A stretch of 17,429 nucleotides of DNA, from NCBI GenBank assembly GCA_025201865.1, contig MU602822.1, positions 10,746-28,174 of the forward strand, read 5' to 3'. The notes under the pieces are model-generated. The model had not been told where the DNA came from, did no database searches, and saw only the letters and a list, made by a program, of their open reading frames with translations. Within the stretch, counting starts at the first letter, position 1, and each line of letters opens with the position of its first letter. Of the stretch, positions 1-8,136 are shown in pieces. The position numbers and the translations under genes are program-made. This DNA comes from Ramicandelaber brevisporus. Lineage: Eukaryota; Kickxellomycota; Ramicandelaberales; Ramicandelaberaceae.

Positions 1-362
1 TACTTGCCATCTTCGCCCTCGCCGCTCAACTCGAAGAAGTTGGTGGTTGCAAACTGCGCCAATTCGGAAGGAGCGCCGGCGGCTTCACGGTTCTTGGTCG
101 CAGCCTCGACGGCCAGCGGACTGATATCCAGACCAGTGGCGGGACGGCTTGCATTGGACAGGAAGATGACATCGTGTCCGTCGCCACAGCCCGGGACCAA
201 AACGCGACCGCTCGATGGCAAAGGGAACTTGCTGTAGGCAACCAAGTCGTACAGAGCAGGCGCAGGCTTGCCGATGCGCCATGGAGTCACGGACTGCTCC
301 CAGGCAGCGTCCCAGCCAACACTGTGGACAATTTTCTGCATCTGCTCAACTGTTGAGCTCAT
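1..362 (-). CDS. TPMT-like / thiol methyltransferase (SAM-dependent), 5' part only
   Basis: The minus strand reads 120 codons from ATG at 362 and runs off the window edge; the last two bases (TA) would start a Tyr codon or a stop. An in-frame TGA two codons upstream fixes this ATG as the start. Residues 17-37 carry GWDAAWE followed by TPWRIGKPAP, the N-terminal signature of the thiopurine/thiol methyltransferase family that binds the substrate side of the pocket. VLVPGCGDGHD (residues 54-64) is SAM motif I and GLDISPLAVE (77-86) holds the acidic residue expected to bind the SAM ribose. By family, it should methylate small thiols or halide/sulfide using SAM in the cytosol; the exact substrate is not visible. 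Family members are usually 200-280 residues, so roughly half is missing. It is divergent from the AIF-like gene. Confidence 0.9.
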   Translation of the reverse strand, partial: MSSTVEQMQKIVHSVGWDAAWEQSVTPWRIGKPAPALYDLVAYSKFPLPSSGRVLVPGCGDGHDVIFLSNASRPATGLDISPLAVEAATKNREAAGAPSELAQFATTNFFELSGEGEDGK

Positions 363-365
363 CTG

Positions 366-412
366 TCACTGTTGCTCTTGTTGTTGCTGTTGCTGTTGCT
401 CTTGTTGTTGCG
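366..412 (-). repeat. CAA/CAG/GAG triplet repeat in the methyltransferase 5' leader
   Basis: On the minus strand the 47 bases before the ATG are almost pure CAA, CAG and GAG triplets ending in CAG TGA CAG ATG. The TGA is in frame with the start, so the repeat is untranslated leader and not a polyglutamine N-terminus. Unstructured CAA-rich leaders are known to favour ribosome scanning; that role here is inference. Confidence 0.6.
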
Positions 413-918
413 TTTGTGTTTTGCGTGTGTGAGTGAGGAGAGGAGAAGAGAGAGTTACGGAGTCGGAGAAAGCCGAAGACCACATGACAAAAAAGTTCCC
501 CCTATACCCGGTTGTGGGACACATCCACATACACTCCCCAATATGAACACTCTCCATCCTTCCCCAAACAGTCGTTCTCTCTCTTTCTTTCTCCTCTCCC
601 CAAATTCGCTGTCCTTTGTGCTCATGCTGCCCCGTTTGTCTGTGTCCAGTTTTCATTGCTTTTTCCATTATCGGACGCCACACGAATATGGGCAAGGTCG
701 GGAACGCCATGTCGAAATTGCGAAGATAGAACACGATGACGAGAGTCGTTGATTCTTGTGTATAGAAGAATGAATTGACCCGCTATCTATTCACCACACT
801 TGCTCGTAAATGAGATCCAGGGTCCCCTAATCTGGCAACATTCGGTAAACGACTGAATGCTTGCGTGCTTTTGCTTACTTTTGCTTGCTTGCCTGCTTGT
901 CGTGGATGGAGGCTTTAA

Positions 919-924
919 TATAAA
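919..924 (+). promoter_or_regulatory. TATAAA box candidate, AIF-like gene
   Basis: An exact TATAAA lies 178 bp upstream of the AIF-like ATG. A second candidate, TATATAT at 1008-1014, is closer and directly precedes the C/T-rich tract, so either could set the start. Only transcript data can choose. Confidence 0.35.
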
Positions 925-1101
925 CCCCGAGACTCTCCGCTTCGAACGACCGGCTCCACACAGCCCCATACAACTTTTGTTTGCAACAAAAAGCTGAAAC
1001 CTTGCCCTATATATCTGTCCCTTCTTCCCCCTCCCCGTTCCCCATAAAATATCACAGTGATCTTCTTCTTCTTCTTCTTCTTGTTGTTGTTGTTGCGCTC
1101 A

Positions 1102-2994
1102 ATGTCTGCTCTCGTCGCTCTGCGTGCACGCGCTTCTGTCCGCGCTCTGAATCGTCTGGTTGCTTCGGCGTCATCGCGCGCTGCCGTTGCCTCCTTGACA
1201 ACCAAGGCATCCACGCCAGCTGCCTCTCTGATCTCCCACGTCGGCGCACAGCGGAGTCGCGGTTTTGCTTCCTCCGCGGATCACCACCACCACGACGACG
1301 GCCATGGCCACGGCGGTTCGACCAAGGTGCACCCACCAACTGTCGAGCACTATGGCTCCGAGAAGCTGTGGGCAGTGTCTGCGCTCGTTATCGGCGGCTC
1401 CATTTTCTTGTACATGACCGCACCACCTGCCCCAGGCAGCGAGAATAAGCACCACCATGGCAGCAGCCACGATAACAACCACCACAATGCCAGCAGCAGC
1501 TCTGCAGCGGAGGTGGAGCCCGAGTCGAAGCCAGAAGTCGAGACCGCTTACGTGTCTTCTGAGGAAGTGTCGGCTGCCGCCACCGCTGCACCATCAGATG
1601 CTACTGCTGCTGCCAAGTTTGATTACGTGCTTGTTGGTGCTGGCCCAGCCACTCACAGCGCTCTGCAGGCCATTCTTGAGGCACAGCCAAACGCACGTGT
1701 GCTGATTGTTGGAAACGAGGATGCCACTCCATACTCGCGTCCACCACTGACCAAGGAGCTGTGGGTCACTGATAGCGACGAGAAGGTTGCAACTTCCCTC
1801 GAGTACACCAACTGGGAGGGCAAGCCAACTCACCTGATGTACAAGCCAGACAGCGAGTTCACCATTGCTTCGTCGGCCGCTGCTGCTCTTGCCGAGCTCA
1901 CTTCCGGCAGCGACAAGCCAGTTCTGCTCAAGAAGGCCACCGTTTCGAGCTTGGATGTCGAGGGCCAGTCGATCACTGTTGATGGCGAGCAGATTCAGTA
2001 CGGCAAGCTGCTGATTGCAACCGGTGGCTCTCCAAAGACGCTGCCAATCTTCCGTCAGCTCGAGGGCACCATTGCTGACAAGATTACCACCTTCCGCACC
2101 GTTGCCGACTTCTCGAAGCTCCATGAGCTGGCTCGTGAGGGCAAACACTTTGCTGTCATTGGTGGCGGCTTTGTTGGCTCGGAATTGGCCTGTGCCCTGG
2201 CTCTCCATGCCTCCAAGAACAGCACCGGAACCCAGGTCACCCAGGTGTTCCCAGAGAATGGCAACATGGGTCTTGCCTTCCCACGTTTCCTGTCGCAGTT
2301 CACCACTGCCACCGTGAAGGATCTCGGCGTCGATGTCCGTGCCAAGACCACCGTTCAGTCGATTGCTCCATCGGCCGATGGCAAGCGCGTTGATCTCACT
2401 CTCTCAAACGGCGACAAGATTACTGTCGACCACGTCATCCAGGCCGTCGGCATTGCTCCAAACACCAACCTCGCCTCATCTGGCAAGCTCGAGATTGACC
2501 CAGTCAACGGCGGCATCGTCGCCAATGCCGAGCTCGAGGCACGCCGCAACGTGTACGTCGCCGGCGATGTCCTCTCTTACTACGACCAGGCCCTGGGCCG
2601 CCGTCGCGTTGAGCACTACGACCACGCCATGAGCACTGGCTCCCTTGCTGGCAAGAACATGACCGGCGCCAGCAAACCATACACTTACCAGCCAGTATTC
2701 TGGTCCGATCTCGGCCCCAAGATTGGCTACGAGGCCGTTGGAGTCGTTGACGGCTCTCTCAAGACCACCAGCGTGTGGGCACCAAACCCAAAGGATGGCT
2801 CGGCTGAGCAGGATGGTAGCAAGACACAGTTCCGCAAGGGTCTCGTTTTCTACACCAACAAGGAAAATGTGATTGTTGGCGTTATCACGTGGAACATTCA
2901 CGGCAAGGCTGGTATTGCACGAAAGGTTGTTGCATCGGGCAAGTACACTTCGGCAGATGCTGATGAGCTCGCCAGGAAGTTCAAGCTCCTCTAA
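1102..2994 (+). CDS. AIFM1: AIFM1-like mitochondrial flavoprotein (apoptosis-inducing factor family)
   Basis: A 630-residue intron-free protein. The frame is open further upstream, but it has no ATG before 1102 and an in-frame TAA at 1045. Residues 1-55 are Arg/Ala/Ser-rich with no acid, a mitochondrial presequence; RGF|AS at 53-57 fits the R-3 processing site. A membrane segment follows at about 89-106, flanked by His-rich stretches (61-70 and 117-128). The FAD Rossmann motif VGAGPATHSA is at 178-187 and the NAD motif VIGGGFVGSE at 352-361. FPENGNMG (383-390), VYVAGDV (484-490) and the AIF C-terminal domain with FWSDLGP (533-539), GYEAVGVVD and ITWN (595-598) closely follow metazoan AIFM1. 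Expected role: NADH-dependent inner-membrane oxidoreductase facing the intermembrane space, supporting respiratory-chain assembly. An apoptotic role cannot be read from sequence. Pro codons are nearly all CCA, suggesting strong expression. Confidence 0.95.
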   Translation: MSALVALRARASVRALNRLVASASSRAAVASLTTKASTPAASLISHVGAQRSRGFASSADHHHHDDGHGHGGSTKVHPPTVEHYGSEKLWAVSALVIGGSIFLYMTAPPAPGSENKHHHGSSHDNNHHNASSSSAAEVEPESKPEVETAYVSSEEVSAAATAAPSDATAAAKFDYVLVGAGPATHSALQAILEAQPNARVLIVGNEDATPYSRPPLTKELWVTDSDEKVATSLEYTNWEGKPTHLMYKPDSEFTIASSAAAALAELTSGSDKPVLLKKATVSSLDVEGQSITVDGEQIQYGKLLIATGGSPKTLPIFRQLEGTIADKITTFRTVADFSKLHELAREGKHFAVIGGGFVGSELACALALHASKNSTGTQVTQVFPENGNMGLAFPRFLSQFTTATVKDLGVDVRAKTTVQSIAPSADGKRVDLTLSNGDKITVDHVIQAVGIAPNTNLASSGKLEIDPVNGGIVANAELEARRNVYVAGDVLSYYDQALGRRRVEHYDHAMSTGSLAGKNMTGASKPYTYQPVFWSDLGPKIGYEAVGVVDGSLKTTSVWAPNPKDGSAEQDGSKTQFRKGLVFYTNKENVIVGVITWNIHGKAGIARKVVASGKYTSADADELARKFKLL

Positions 2995-3701
2995 ATGAGC
3001 TACCCTTCTCCCCCTAACCCAACCCTCTCCAAATTAACATTCTCTTTATCCATCGTCCTTTTACTTTTCAAATATTTATGAACCACCCAATTCATTACAA
3101 TTATATAAACGAACCGTTTGCTTTAAATTAGTTTAAAAGGGAGGATGGTCACTTACCTAATAGGTTTAGGAATTTCCTCCTAAATGTCGATCATTTTTGA
3201 CCTTCGCTACGAACTTCACATCTGCACTCCATAGGAAATTCATATCCTTTGCCCAAGAGAAATGCAGGATAATCAAGTGATCACCACTAAAGCAAATAGA
3301 GGAAAGGAAGAAACAACAAAAACAAAAACAAAAACAAACCAATGCAAATAAAAAAAAAACAAAAGCGAACATCACCAAGGACATCCATCACTTTAAGAAG
3401 ATCACCACATGACTATAGGCACAATGGAGGGTGGTGGCATGACCACGAGACCCTCTCATCCTCCCCTCCCTCCCCCGCTAAGCCCACGTGAGAGACTGAG
3501 AGGGAGAGGGAGAGACAGTCCCTGATTGTCAACTGGGTTTATAAAAAAAAAGGTATATAACTCCCTTCCAGTATACCTCCAGTCAGCCGTTTGTTGTAAA
3601 TATTCTTACTCGCTAACATTACACGCACCAGCACACTAATCGACGCGCAAACTCAACACAACACATTCCCACATACACACACTCACACGCACACATTACC
3701 A
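2995..3701. promoter_or_regulatory. Intergenic: AIF-like 3' region and MAPEG-gene promoter
   Basis: No gene is supported here. The first part is AT-rich 3' flank. TTTAGGA at 3165-3171 and TCCTAAA at 3178-3184 form a perfect 7-bp inverted repeat with a 6-base loop. An A-rich CAAAAA-type run covers about 3311-3360, an E-box-like CACGTG is at 3485-3490 and a GA-rich tract at 3491-3518. The TATA boxes and CA-rich leader of the next gene complete the region. Confidence 0.5.
3540..3560 (+). promoter_or_regulatory. TATA box pair, MAPEG-family gene
   Basis: TATA followed by nine A residues begins at 3540, and TATATAA is at 3554-3560. Both lie about 145-160 bp before the ATG, preceding a G-poor leader rich in CA (about 3610-3701). 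This is the clearest core promoter in the window. Confidence 0.55.
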
Positions 3702-4130
3702 ATGTTTGACTCCACCTCTAGCAACATCCAGTACGGTTCGGCCTTCGCCGTGTTCCTCATTTGGGGCATTACCACGTCCTTTGTGAACTACCAGCTCCGC
3801 AAGACCATGAGTGCCTCCGCCTCCGGATTCAATCGCAGCATCCCACGCTCCCAGTACTCTGCTCTGACTGGCATCGCCCTGCGCGCGTACGAGTCCCAGG
3901 CCGACACCCTCGAGCAGTTTGTGTTCTTTGCGTTCGGAATGCTGATGAATGGCGCTGGCAATGGAAACCTCACCGCAACGAACATCATGACCGTCGCTGT
4001 GGCTGGCAGTCGCTTGGGAAGCACAATGGGTTACCTGTATGACTGGCCAAAGATTCGCGAGTTCTTGCAGGTTACAGGATGGGCTGGTGTGCTGGGTCTT
4101 TACATTCTGCCATTTGCCACTCCCAACTAA
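3702..4130 (+). CDS. MAPEG-family membrane protein (microsomal GST / eicosanoid-glutathione type)
   Basis: A 142-residue, very hydrophobic protein of the usual MAPEG length with four likely membrane helices at about 11-30, 72-87, 93-113 and 124-138. The diagnostic stretch is R61-A-Y-E-S-Q-A-D-T-L-E-Q-F (61-73), matching the family pattern of Arg, then Ala-x-Asn-x-x-Glu before helix 2; here the usual Asn is Asp68. Members are trimeric ER or mitochondrial-outer-membrane proteins that bind glutathione and conjugate or reduce lipophilic electrophiles. The exact activity of this fungal-type short member is not known. The start is the first ATG after a clean TATA promoter and CA-rich leader. It is convergent with the PRC1-like gene, with only 169 bp between the two stops. 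Confidence 0.8.
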   Translation: MFDSTSSNIQYGSAFAVFLIWGITTSFVNYQLRKTMSASASGFNRSIPRSQYSALTGIALRAYESQADTLEQFVFFAFGMLMNGAGNGNLTATNIMTVAVAGSRLGSTMGYLYDWPKIREFLQVTGWAGVLGLYILPFATPN

Positions 4131-4299
4131 ACTTCATACTTTTTACTTTTTTTTTTTTAGTCACACCTGCTTAATCAAATTGTAGCTTGCAAGTTTATAA
4201 CTTTAATTGTTTTTTCTTTTCCATTTAGTTTAATTTTTAAATCAAGTTTGTTAGTGTTAGTGTCAATGGTAATGGTAATGTTAATAATTATAGATGAGT
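4131..4299. other. Convergent 3' spacer (MAPEG-family / MAP65 genes)
   Basis: A 169-bp AT-rich gap between two facing stop codons, with a T-run near 4140-4160 and short GGTAATGGTAATG-type direct repeats near 4268-4280. No canonical AATAAA is seen on either strand, so the 3' ends of the two transcripts probably use variant signals and may overlap. Confidence 0.4.
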
Positions 4300-7296
4300 T
4301 TATCTTTGATTAGTAGAAGTAGTAGTAGAAGAAATGAATGAACTACGATTTGCTGAAGAAACGCGGCGCCGAGATGAAGAAATCGATGACGATGAAGATG
4401 AAAATGAATTGTTGTTTATAGTCGAACTAGTGGAGGCGGGTGTAGCTGATGAATTAGCAGAAGATGAACCTGCTAGGCGAGAGACTGGTCTACGAGATGG
4501 CTGTTGAGTCATTGATGCTGTTCTCTTGCCTACAACAGTGGGAGTGGGAGTTGTTTTAGGTTTACTCGTGCTGAGTGTGCCTGAGCGAGAACGAGGTGTT
4601 GTTGATTGAACTGAGAGCGATGATCGCGAAGATGTGCTCGGTGTAGCCGACTCATCTGATGCGTTCGAGTTTACTGAAGACACTGATGTAGAAGACACAG
4701 TTGGTTTTGTGGCTGATGGTAATACAGATGAAGATGAGGAAGCTGACGACGACGACGACGATGATGATGATGATGGAGTTGTGACTGTAGATGGTCGAAG
4801 TGGCGCAGCGCTGCCTCGCGAGACTGTAGATGTTCTGCTGCGCGAAACTGTAACTGGCGAAGCTGTGGTGGATGTAGAGGGAGGTGGCTTGCTTGGTAGC
4901 CCGGTGATACGTTCATCCTGCAGTGTTTGAGCTCTAGAGCGCGGCGATGTCAGCGGTGTTCGTGAGGTTCTAGTTGGAGTCTCGTTGATCACTACAAGCG
5001 GCGGTCCTTGATGCGATGAAACACTGAGCCGCTTGTTACTCAACGGTGGCAATGCAGCTGTACTTCCACGGCTTCCGCCTACCGACGCAACACTAGCTGG
5101 AGAGACTGAAGGTGACACGGTGGAAGGGAGTGACCGTGGTGATGTGGCTGCCGATGGTGCACGAGATGAGCCTTGGGAAGACTGTGAACCACGGCGCTGA
5201 TGAGACATTGGAGTGGGAGTTGATCCATTCGGGGCATACGATTGGCGTGCTGAAGATGCCACAGGTGTTGAGCGCAGAGCCTGTTTCAAGCGGGCAGCTG
5301 CACTCTGACCAAAGTCAACTGGGCCGAGACCACCGTCGTCATCCCAATGAACTGATTTGCGGGATAAACGGTCACCGCCTGCTCCGCCAAATGGAGAGTG
5401 CGCAGTTGACGTAGTTGCTGACGCGCCAAATCCGAATACAGTTTCGTTAACCAGTCTATTTTCAATCTCATCTCTAAGCACATCCAGGTAGTTTCTTGCA
5501 CCAATCAACCTTCTCGCTCTCGCGGTCATTGCTACAATCTCGCCATTATCGCCGCCACCGTTGTTATTGTTATTGTTGCTGTTGTTGCTACCATCGGTGC
5601 CGTTTTGCAACTGTTCGCTGGCAGCAGAATTGGTTGCTGAGCAGTAGTAAAATTTAGATCCATTTTCTAATTCAAACATTTCCAATGAATCAATCAGTTT
5701 GGATTCTAGAGCTACCAACGTAGGATAGCAGCTCTTTCTGAACTTTTCTTCCTCAACCAGTCTGAATGAAGCTTGGAATAATCTTCTGGGATCTGAGGCT
5801 GATCTCTCAAACTCAATCATTCTTTCTATCAACACTGACCGCTCTCCAATCATATCTAAGATTGGTCTGCGTTTAGCCAACAGAGTTTCCAATCGACTCA
5901 TTTCATTCTTGCACAGGTATCTGATTTCCTTTTCAGAGTGGGAATGCTCTCGAATTCGCACCATTGTTGACGTGCGAGCTGCTGGAGGTATGGCACATGC
6001 ATCCCACAATGGAGTAAGCTGGCTTTCACACTGTTGTAATAGTGCCTCAAACTTTTCAAGGAATCTGCGTCTCAATCCAGCGTGAACTTCATCCAACTTT
6101 TCAACCAGTTGTAAAATGGCTGCAATCTGCGTACTTGCCGCCACTGCCACTGCGGTTGCTGTATTGGATGACACCGACGAAGCTGAAACTGCAGCAGCAA
6201 CGAGTCTAGCAACATCGGCGTCTGTCGGTAGAGTGAATCTCTCTTCAGCCGGTTCATCCAAGTCATCCCACAATTTGCGAATACTGCGACAAATTTCACC
6301 CAGACGAGCATGCTGTGTCATAACAAGAATCTCCAGCTCACGGGCTTTCCTATCCAGTCCAGCCAAGTCTGCAGCAGCCAGTGACAGAGGTCGACCACGA
6401 GAGCGCTCATACACAATTCCAAACAACACGGCTTGATTTCCACTGCGTTCAAACAAATTCTCCAAGCAAACATCAAGCGGATCATCGTCATCATGCCTGT
6501 CTGCATTTTCATTGCTGTTACTGCGAATACGAGTGCTTCCACCAGGTGACTTTCTACCAGATATTGCACGCACTCTCGACCACATTGTTGATATCCGTGC
6601 CATGGCAGCATTAAACCTTGCAACCCGCTCTGCCTTCATTCTTTCTAGCTGCTGCACACATGTATCCAATGAAGCAATGCGGCCGCGATCCAACAGCATC
6701 CATGGCTGTATATCGCTCGAGTCGTTTGACTGTAATAACCTCAGCATTCCTTGGTCATCAACTCCATGTGGCCATAGCACAGACGAAGTGTGAGATGTAG
6801 ATGCCTCCACCATTTCATCGCACAGCTCTCTGATTAACTGGCTACTCAGCTTTGCTAATAACACTCGTTGATTAACTATAATCTCCAGCTCTTGCTGCAC
6901 TCTCACCATCGCTTCTGAAAACACTTTGGGTGTCACTCCAGTGTTCTCATATCCAATTAGTGAGCTCAAATCCACCTCAGAATCAACAATGATGCCGCGC
7001 TCCGCTTCGATAACACGTGCTGCATTCGACAGAGTAATGCCGAGAACATTGCACAGCAATTCGCATCGTACCAGAGTGTCTTCGCTAGTGGCAAGTAACT
7101 GTCTCCGTCTCACGTGCTCTGCTGCAATGCATGATTCGAGATATCGTACCAGTACTAGTAGGCTATCGGGAAGAGGAGCGTCATAGCCGGTAGTGCTGAC
7201 TGATGAGGAGAGTGTGGCCAGCCGCGATGAGAGATGCTCAAACCAGCCACCACCACCACCACCACTGCCACTACTACTATGAGTAGCAACCGTCAT
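4300..7296 (-). CDS. ase1: MAP65/Ase1/PRC1-family antiparallel microtubule-bundling protein
   Basis: A 998-residue intron-free protein on the minus strand. The N-terminal ~620 residues are helical and carry family landmarks: EICRSIRKLWDDL (334-346), a second LWD (430-432), IRYLCKNEMSRLETL (458-472) and DPRRLF...FRLVEEEKFRK (502-521), the hallmark of the conserved MAP65 spectrin/microtubule-binding region. LIGARNYLDVLRDEIENRL follows at 597-615. Family members dimerise and crosslink antiparallel spindle-midzone microtubules in anaphase and cytokinesis. The last ~370 residues are Ser/Thr/Pro/Arg-rich and disordered, with several Ser/Thr-Pro sites (for example TSPRS at 718-722 and TSPRS at 783-787) suited to CDK control, and a Ser run at 842-857. 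Asn-rich insertion 571-579 interrupts the conserved core. It is longer than typical Ase1 or PRC1 (about 600-750). The ATG at 7296 is the first Met; the next lies well inside the helical part. Confidence 0.93.
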   Translation of the reverse strand: MTVATHSSSGSGGGGGGWFEHLSSRLATLSSSVSTTGYDAPLPDSLLVLVRYLESCIAAEHVRRRQLLATSEDTLVRCELLCNVLGITLSNAARVIEAERGIIVDSEVDLSSLIGYENTGVTPKVFSEAMVRVQQELEIIVNQRVLLAKLSSQLIRELCDEMVEASTSHTSSVLWPHGVDDQGMLRLLQSNDSSDIQPWMLLDRGRIASLDTCVQQLERMKAERVARFNAAMARISTMWSRVRAISGRKSPGGSTRIRSNSNENADRHDDDDPLDVCLENLFERSGNQAVLFGIVYERSRGRPLSLAAADLAGLDRKARELEILVMTQHARLGEICRSIRKLWDDLDEPAEERFTLPTDADVARLVAAAVSASSVSSNTATAVAVAASTQIAAILQLVEKLDEVHAGLRRRFLEKFEALLQQCESQLTPLWDACAIPPAARTSTMVRIREHSHSEKEIRYLCKNEMSRLETLLAKRRPILDMIGERSVLIERMIEFERSASDPRRLFQASFRLVEEEKFRKSCYPTLVALESKLIDSLEMFELENGSKFYYCSATNSAASEQLQNGTDGSNNSNNNNNNGGGDNGEIVAMTARARRLIGARNYLDVLRDEIENRLVNETVFGFGASATTSTAHSPFGGAGGDRLSRKSVHWDDDGGLGPVDFGQSAAARLKQALRSTPVASSARQSYAPNGSTPTPMSHQRRGSQSSQGSSRAPSAATSPRSLPSTVSPSVSPASVASVGGSRGSTAALPPLSNKRLSVSSHQGPPLVVINETPTRTSRTPLTSPRSRAQTLQDERITGLPSKPPPSTSTTASPVTVSRSRTSTVSRGSAAPLRPSTVTTPSSSSSSSSSSASSSSSVLPSATKPTVSSTSVSSVNSNASDESATPSTSSRSSLSVQSTTPRSRSGTLSTSKPKTTPTPTVVGKRTASMTQQPSRRPVSRLAGSSSANSSATPASTSSTINNNSFSSSSSSISSSRRRVSSANRSSFISSTTTSTNQR
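4726..4773 (-). repeat. Serine-codon run in the MAP65 tail
   Basis: This stretch encodes the 16-residue Ser run (one Ala interruption) at residues 842-857, with TCA/TCG/TCT codons seen as GA-rich triplets on the plus strand. The mixed codons suggest selection for the residue and not recent slippage of a single triplet. Confidence 0.6.
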
Positions 7297-8136
7297 ATCG
7301 TCCCGCTCGCTGCACTATATACACCGAGCTAAGCTGATGGAAGCTAAAGTGCGCGTTTCCGAAAGAGTGGCGGTTTGACTACGTGCTAGTGCTGGTAGTG
7401 ACAACAGGGGCAAGGAGGTGTGCAGTTGAAAGATCCCTTTTGTTGTTGTTGTTTTTGTTGTTTTTGTTGTTTTCTGTTTTTGTGTTGTTTGTGGAGCAGA
7501 TTATGGCGGACTGGCCCAGTGAGAGGAGGAAGAGGAAGGAGACTCACAACCATCTCATGCTTCTCACACATCTTTAACACGAGACCTTACTAGTTCTGCC
7601 GATCAATTCCTCATGAGAATGAGTGATTTTAAAACTAAAAGACATGGCTATGGAGTGATTACTGGAAACAGCATCACATATAAGTAAAGTGTTATTTGTG
7701 ATGAGAATGGTGATCACTGCGTAAGAAGCAACCACTTTATGCTTTGTGCAAGAGTGAATTATTAGAATTCTATTATTGGATTCGAGAATCAACTTTAGGC
7801 TGTCTTCTTGGCAGTGGTGGTTGTTTGAGTAGCTTCCTCCACAGAAGTAGAATGCATCCACAGTCGAACTCTATCCACAACGGTTGACTTGGCAACATTG
7901 GCAGGTATAGTAAAAAAAAAGCATGCACATTTCTGCATCCATTGAATGCACTTGTCAACAGAGATACCAACTGTTAGTTACAGAGAGAGTGAGAGTGAAT
8001 GACAGGGAGAGTAGGAGAGAGAAAAGTGTTTGTCTCCGTAATCGACTACTCCGAAGTAACCTCCTTTTTTGATTCCTTTTTCTTTTTTTTGTGCACCGTG
8101 CATCTCTACTGTCTATTCGTTCCTTGCACGCTAGAA
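7297..8136. promoter_or_regulatory. Divergent spacer between MAP65-like and Q-rich tail-anchored genes
   Basis: 840 bp. For the minus-strand MAP65 gene, a CT tract (minus strand, 7545-7517) is followed by a nearly G-free A/C leader (7495-7440) and then about 140 bases to the ATG, with no upstream ATG. For the plus-strand gene, T/C-rich tracts at about 8061-8092 precede the ATG at 8137. A GA-rich stretch at 7981-8030 is a CT tract on the minus strand and lies just upstream of the coding-like minus-strand segment 7795-7977. The plus frame is open from an ATG at 7999, but that start falls before the pyrimidine tract. Confidence 0.45.
7795..7938 (-). CDS. Possible small unannotated protein or terminal exon, 47 aa
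   Basis: A minus-strand frame is open from 7977 to a TAA at 7795-7797; its first in-frame ATG is at 7938. The product is not recognised. It reads like coding sequence: a charged segment VVDRVRLWMHS, then TSVEEATQTTTTAKKTA at the C-terminus with preferred C- or G-ending codons (ACC, GCC, AAG). VD-K/R-x4-WM-like text occurs twice, 26 residues apart (VDKCIQWMQ upstream of the ATG and VDRVRLWMH within). The upstream flank on the minus strand is a CT tract (8030-7981) and then CTAACAG at 7977-7971, which could be a splice acceptor. Nine T residues interrupt the middle and might belong to an intron. It may equally be a decayed gene or chance. Confidence 0.25.
   Translation of the reverse strand: MQKCACFFFTIPANVAKSTVVDRVRLWMHSTSVEEATQTTTTAKKTA

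Larger units (their letters stand above)
363..1101. promoter_or_regulatory. Divergent promoter region, methyltransferase (-) / AIF-like (+)
   Basis: This 739-bp spacer contains no convincing gene; its open frames are short and low-complexity. On the minus side, a CT-rich tract (about 424-460) is followed by a G-poor leader of CAA/CAG/GAG triplets (366-412) up to the methyltransferase ATG. On the plus side lie TATAAA at 919-924, TATATAT at 1008-1014, a C/T-rich tract at 1016-1043 and a TTC/TTG triplet run at 1063-1095 before the AIF-like ATG. Start sites of transcription are inferred, not seen. Confidence 0.55.

Noticed and set aside
1057-1101. GTG start giving a Phe/Leu-run N-terminus on the AIF-like protein.
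   Set aside because: GTG is not a normal eukaryotic start; the run is TTC/TTG leader repeat, and the ATG at 1102 begins a proper mitochondrial presequence.
3165-3184. 7-bp inverted repeat after the AIF gene as a transcription terminator.
   Set aside because: Hairpin terminators are bacterial; in this eukaryotic setting the repeat has no evident role.
7310-7322. TATATA on the minus strand about 18 bases before the MAP65 ATG as a TATA box.
   Set aside because: Transcription would then start at or inside the ATG; the CT tract plus A/C leader further upstream is a better promoter.
7999-8136. ATG at 7999 extending the Q-rich protein by 46 residues with a hydrophobic Phe-rich segment.
   Set aside because: The extension is encoded by the T/C-rich tract typical of initiation regions here and begins in a GA-rich stretch; a second membrane segment would contradict the simple tail-anchor layout. 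Not excluded without transcript data.
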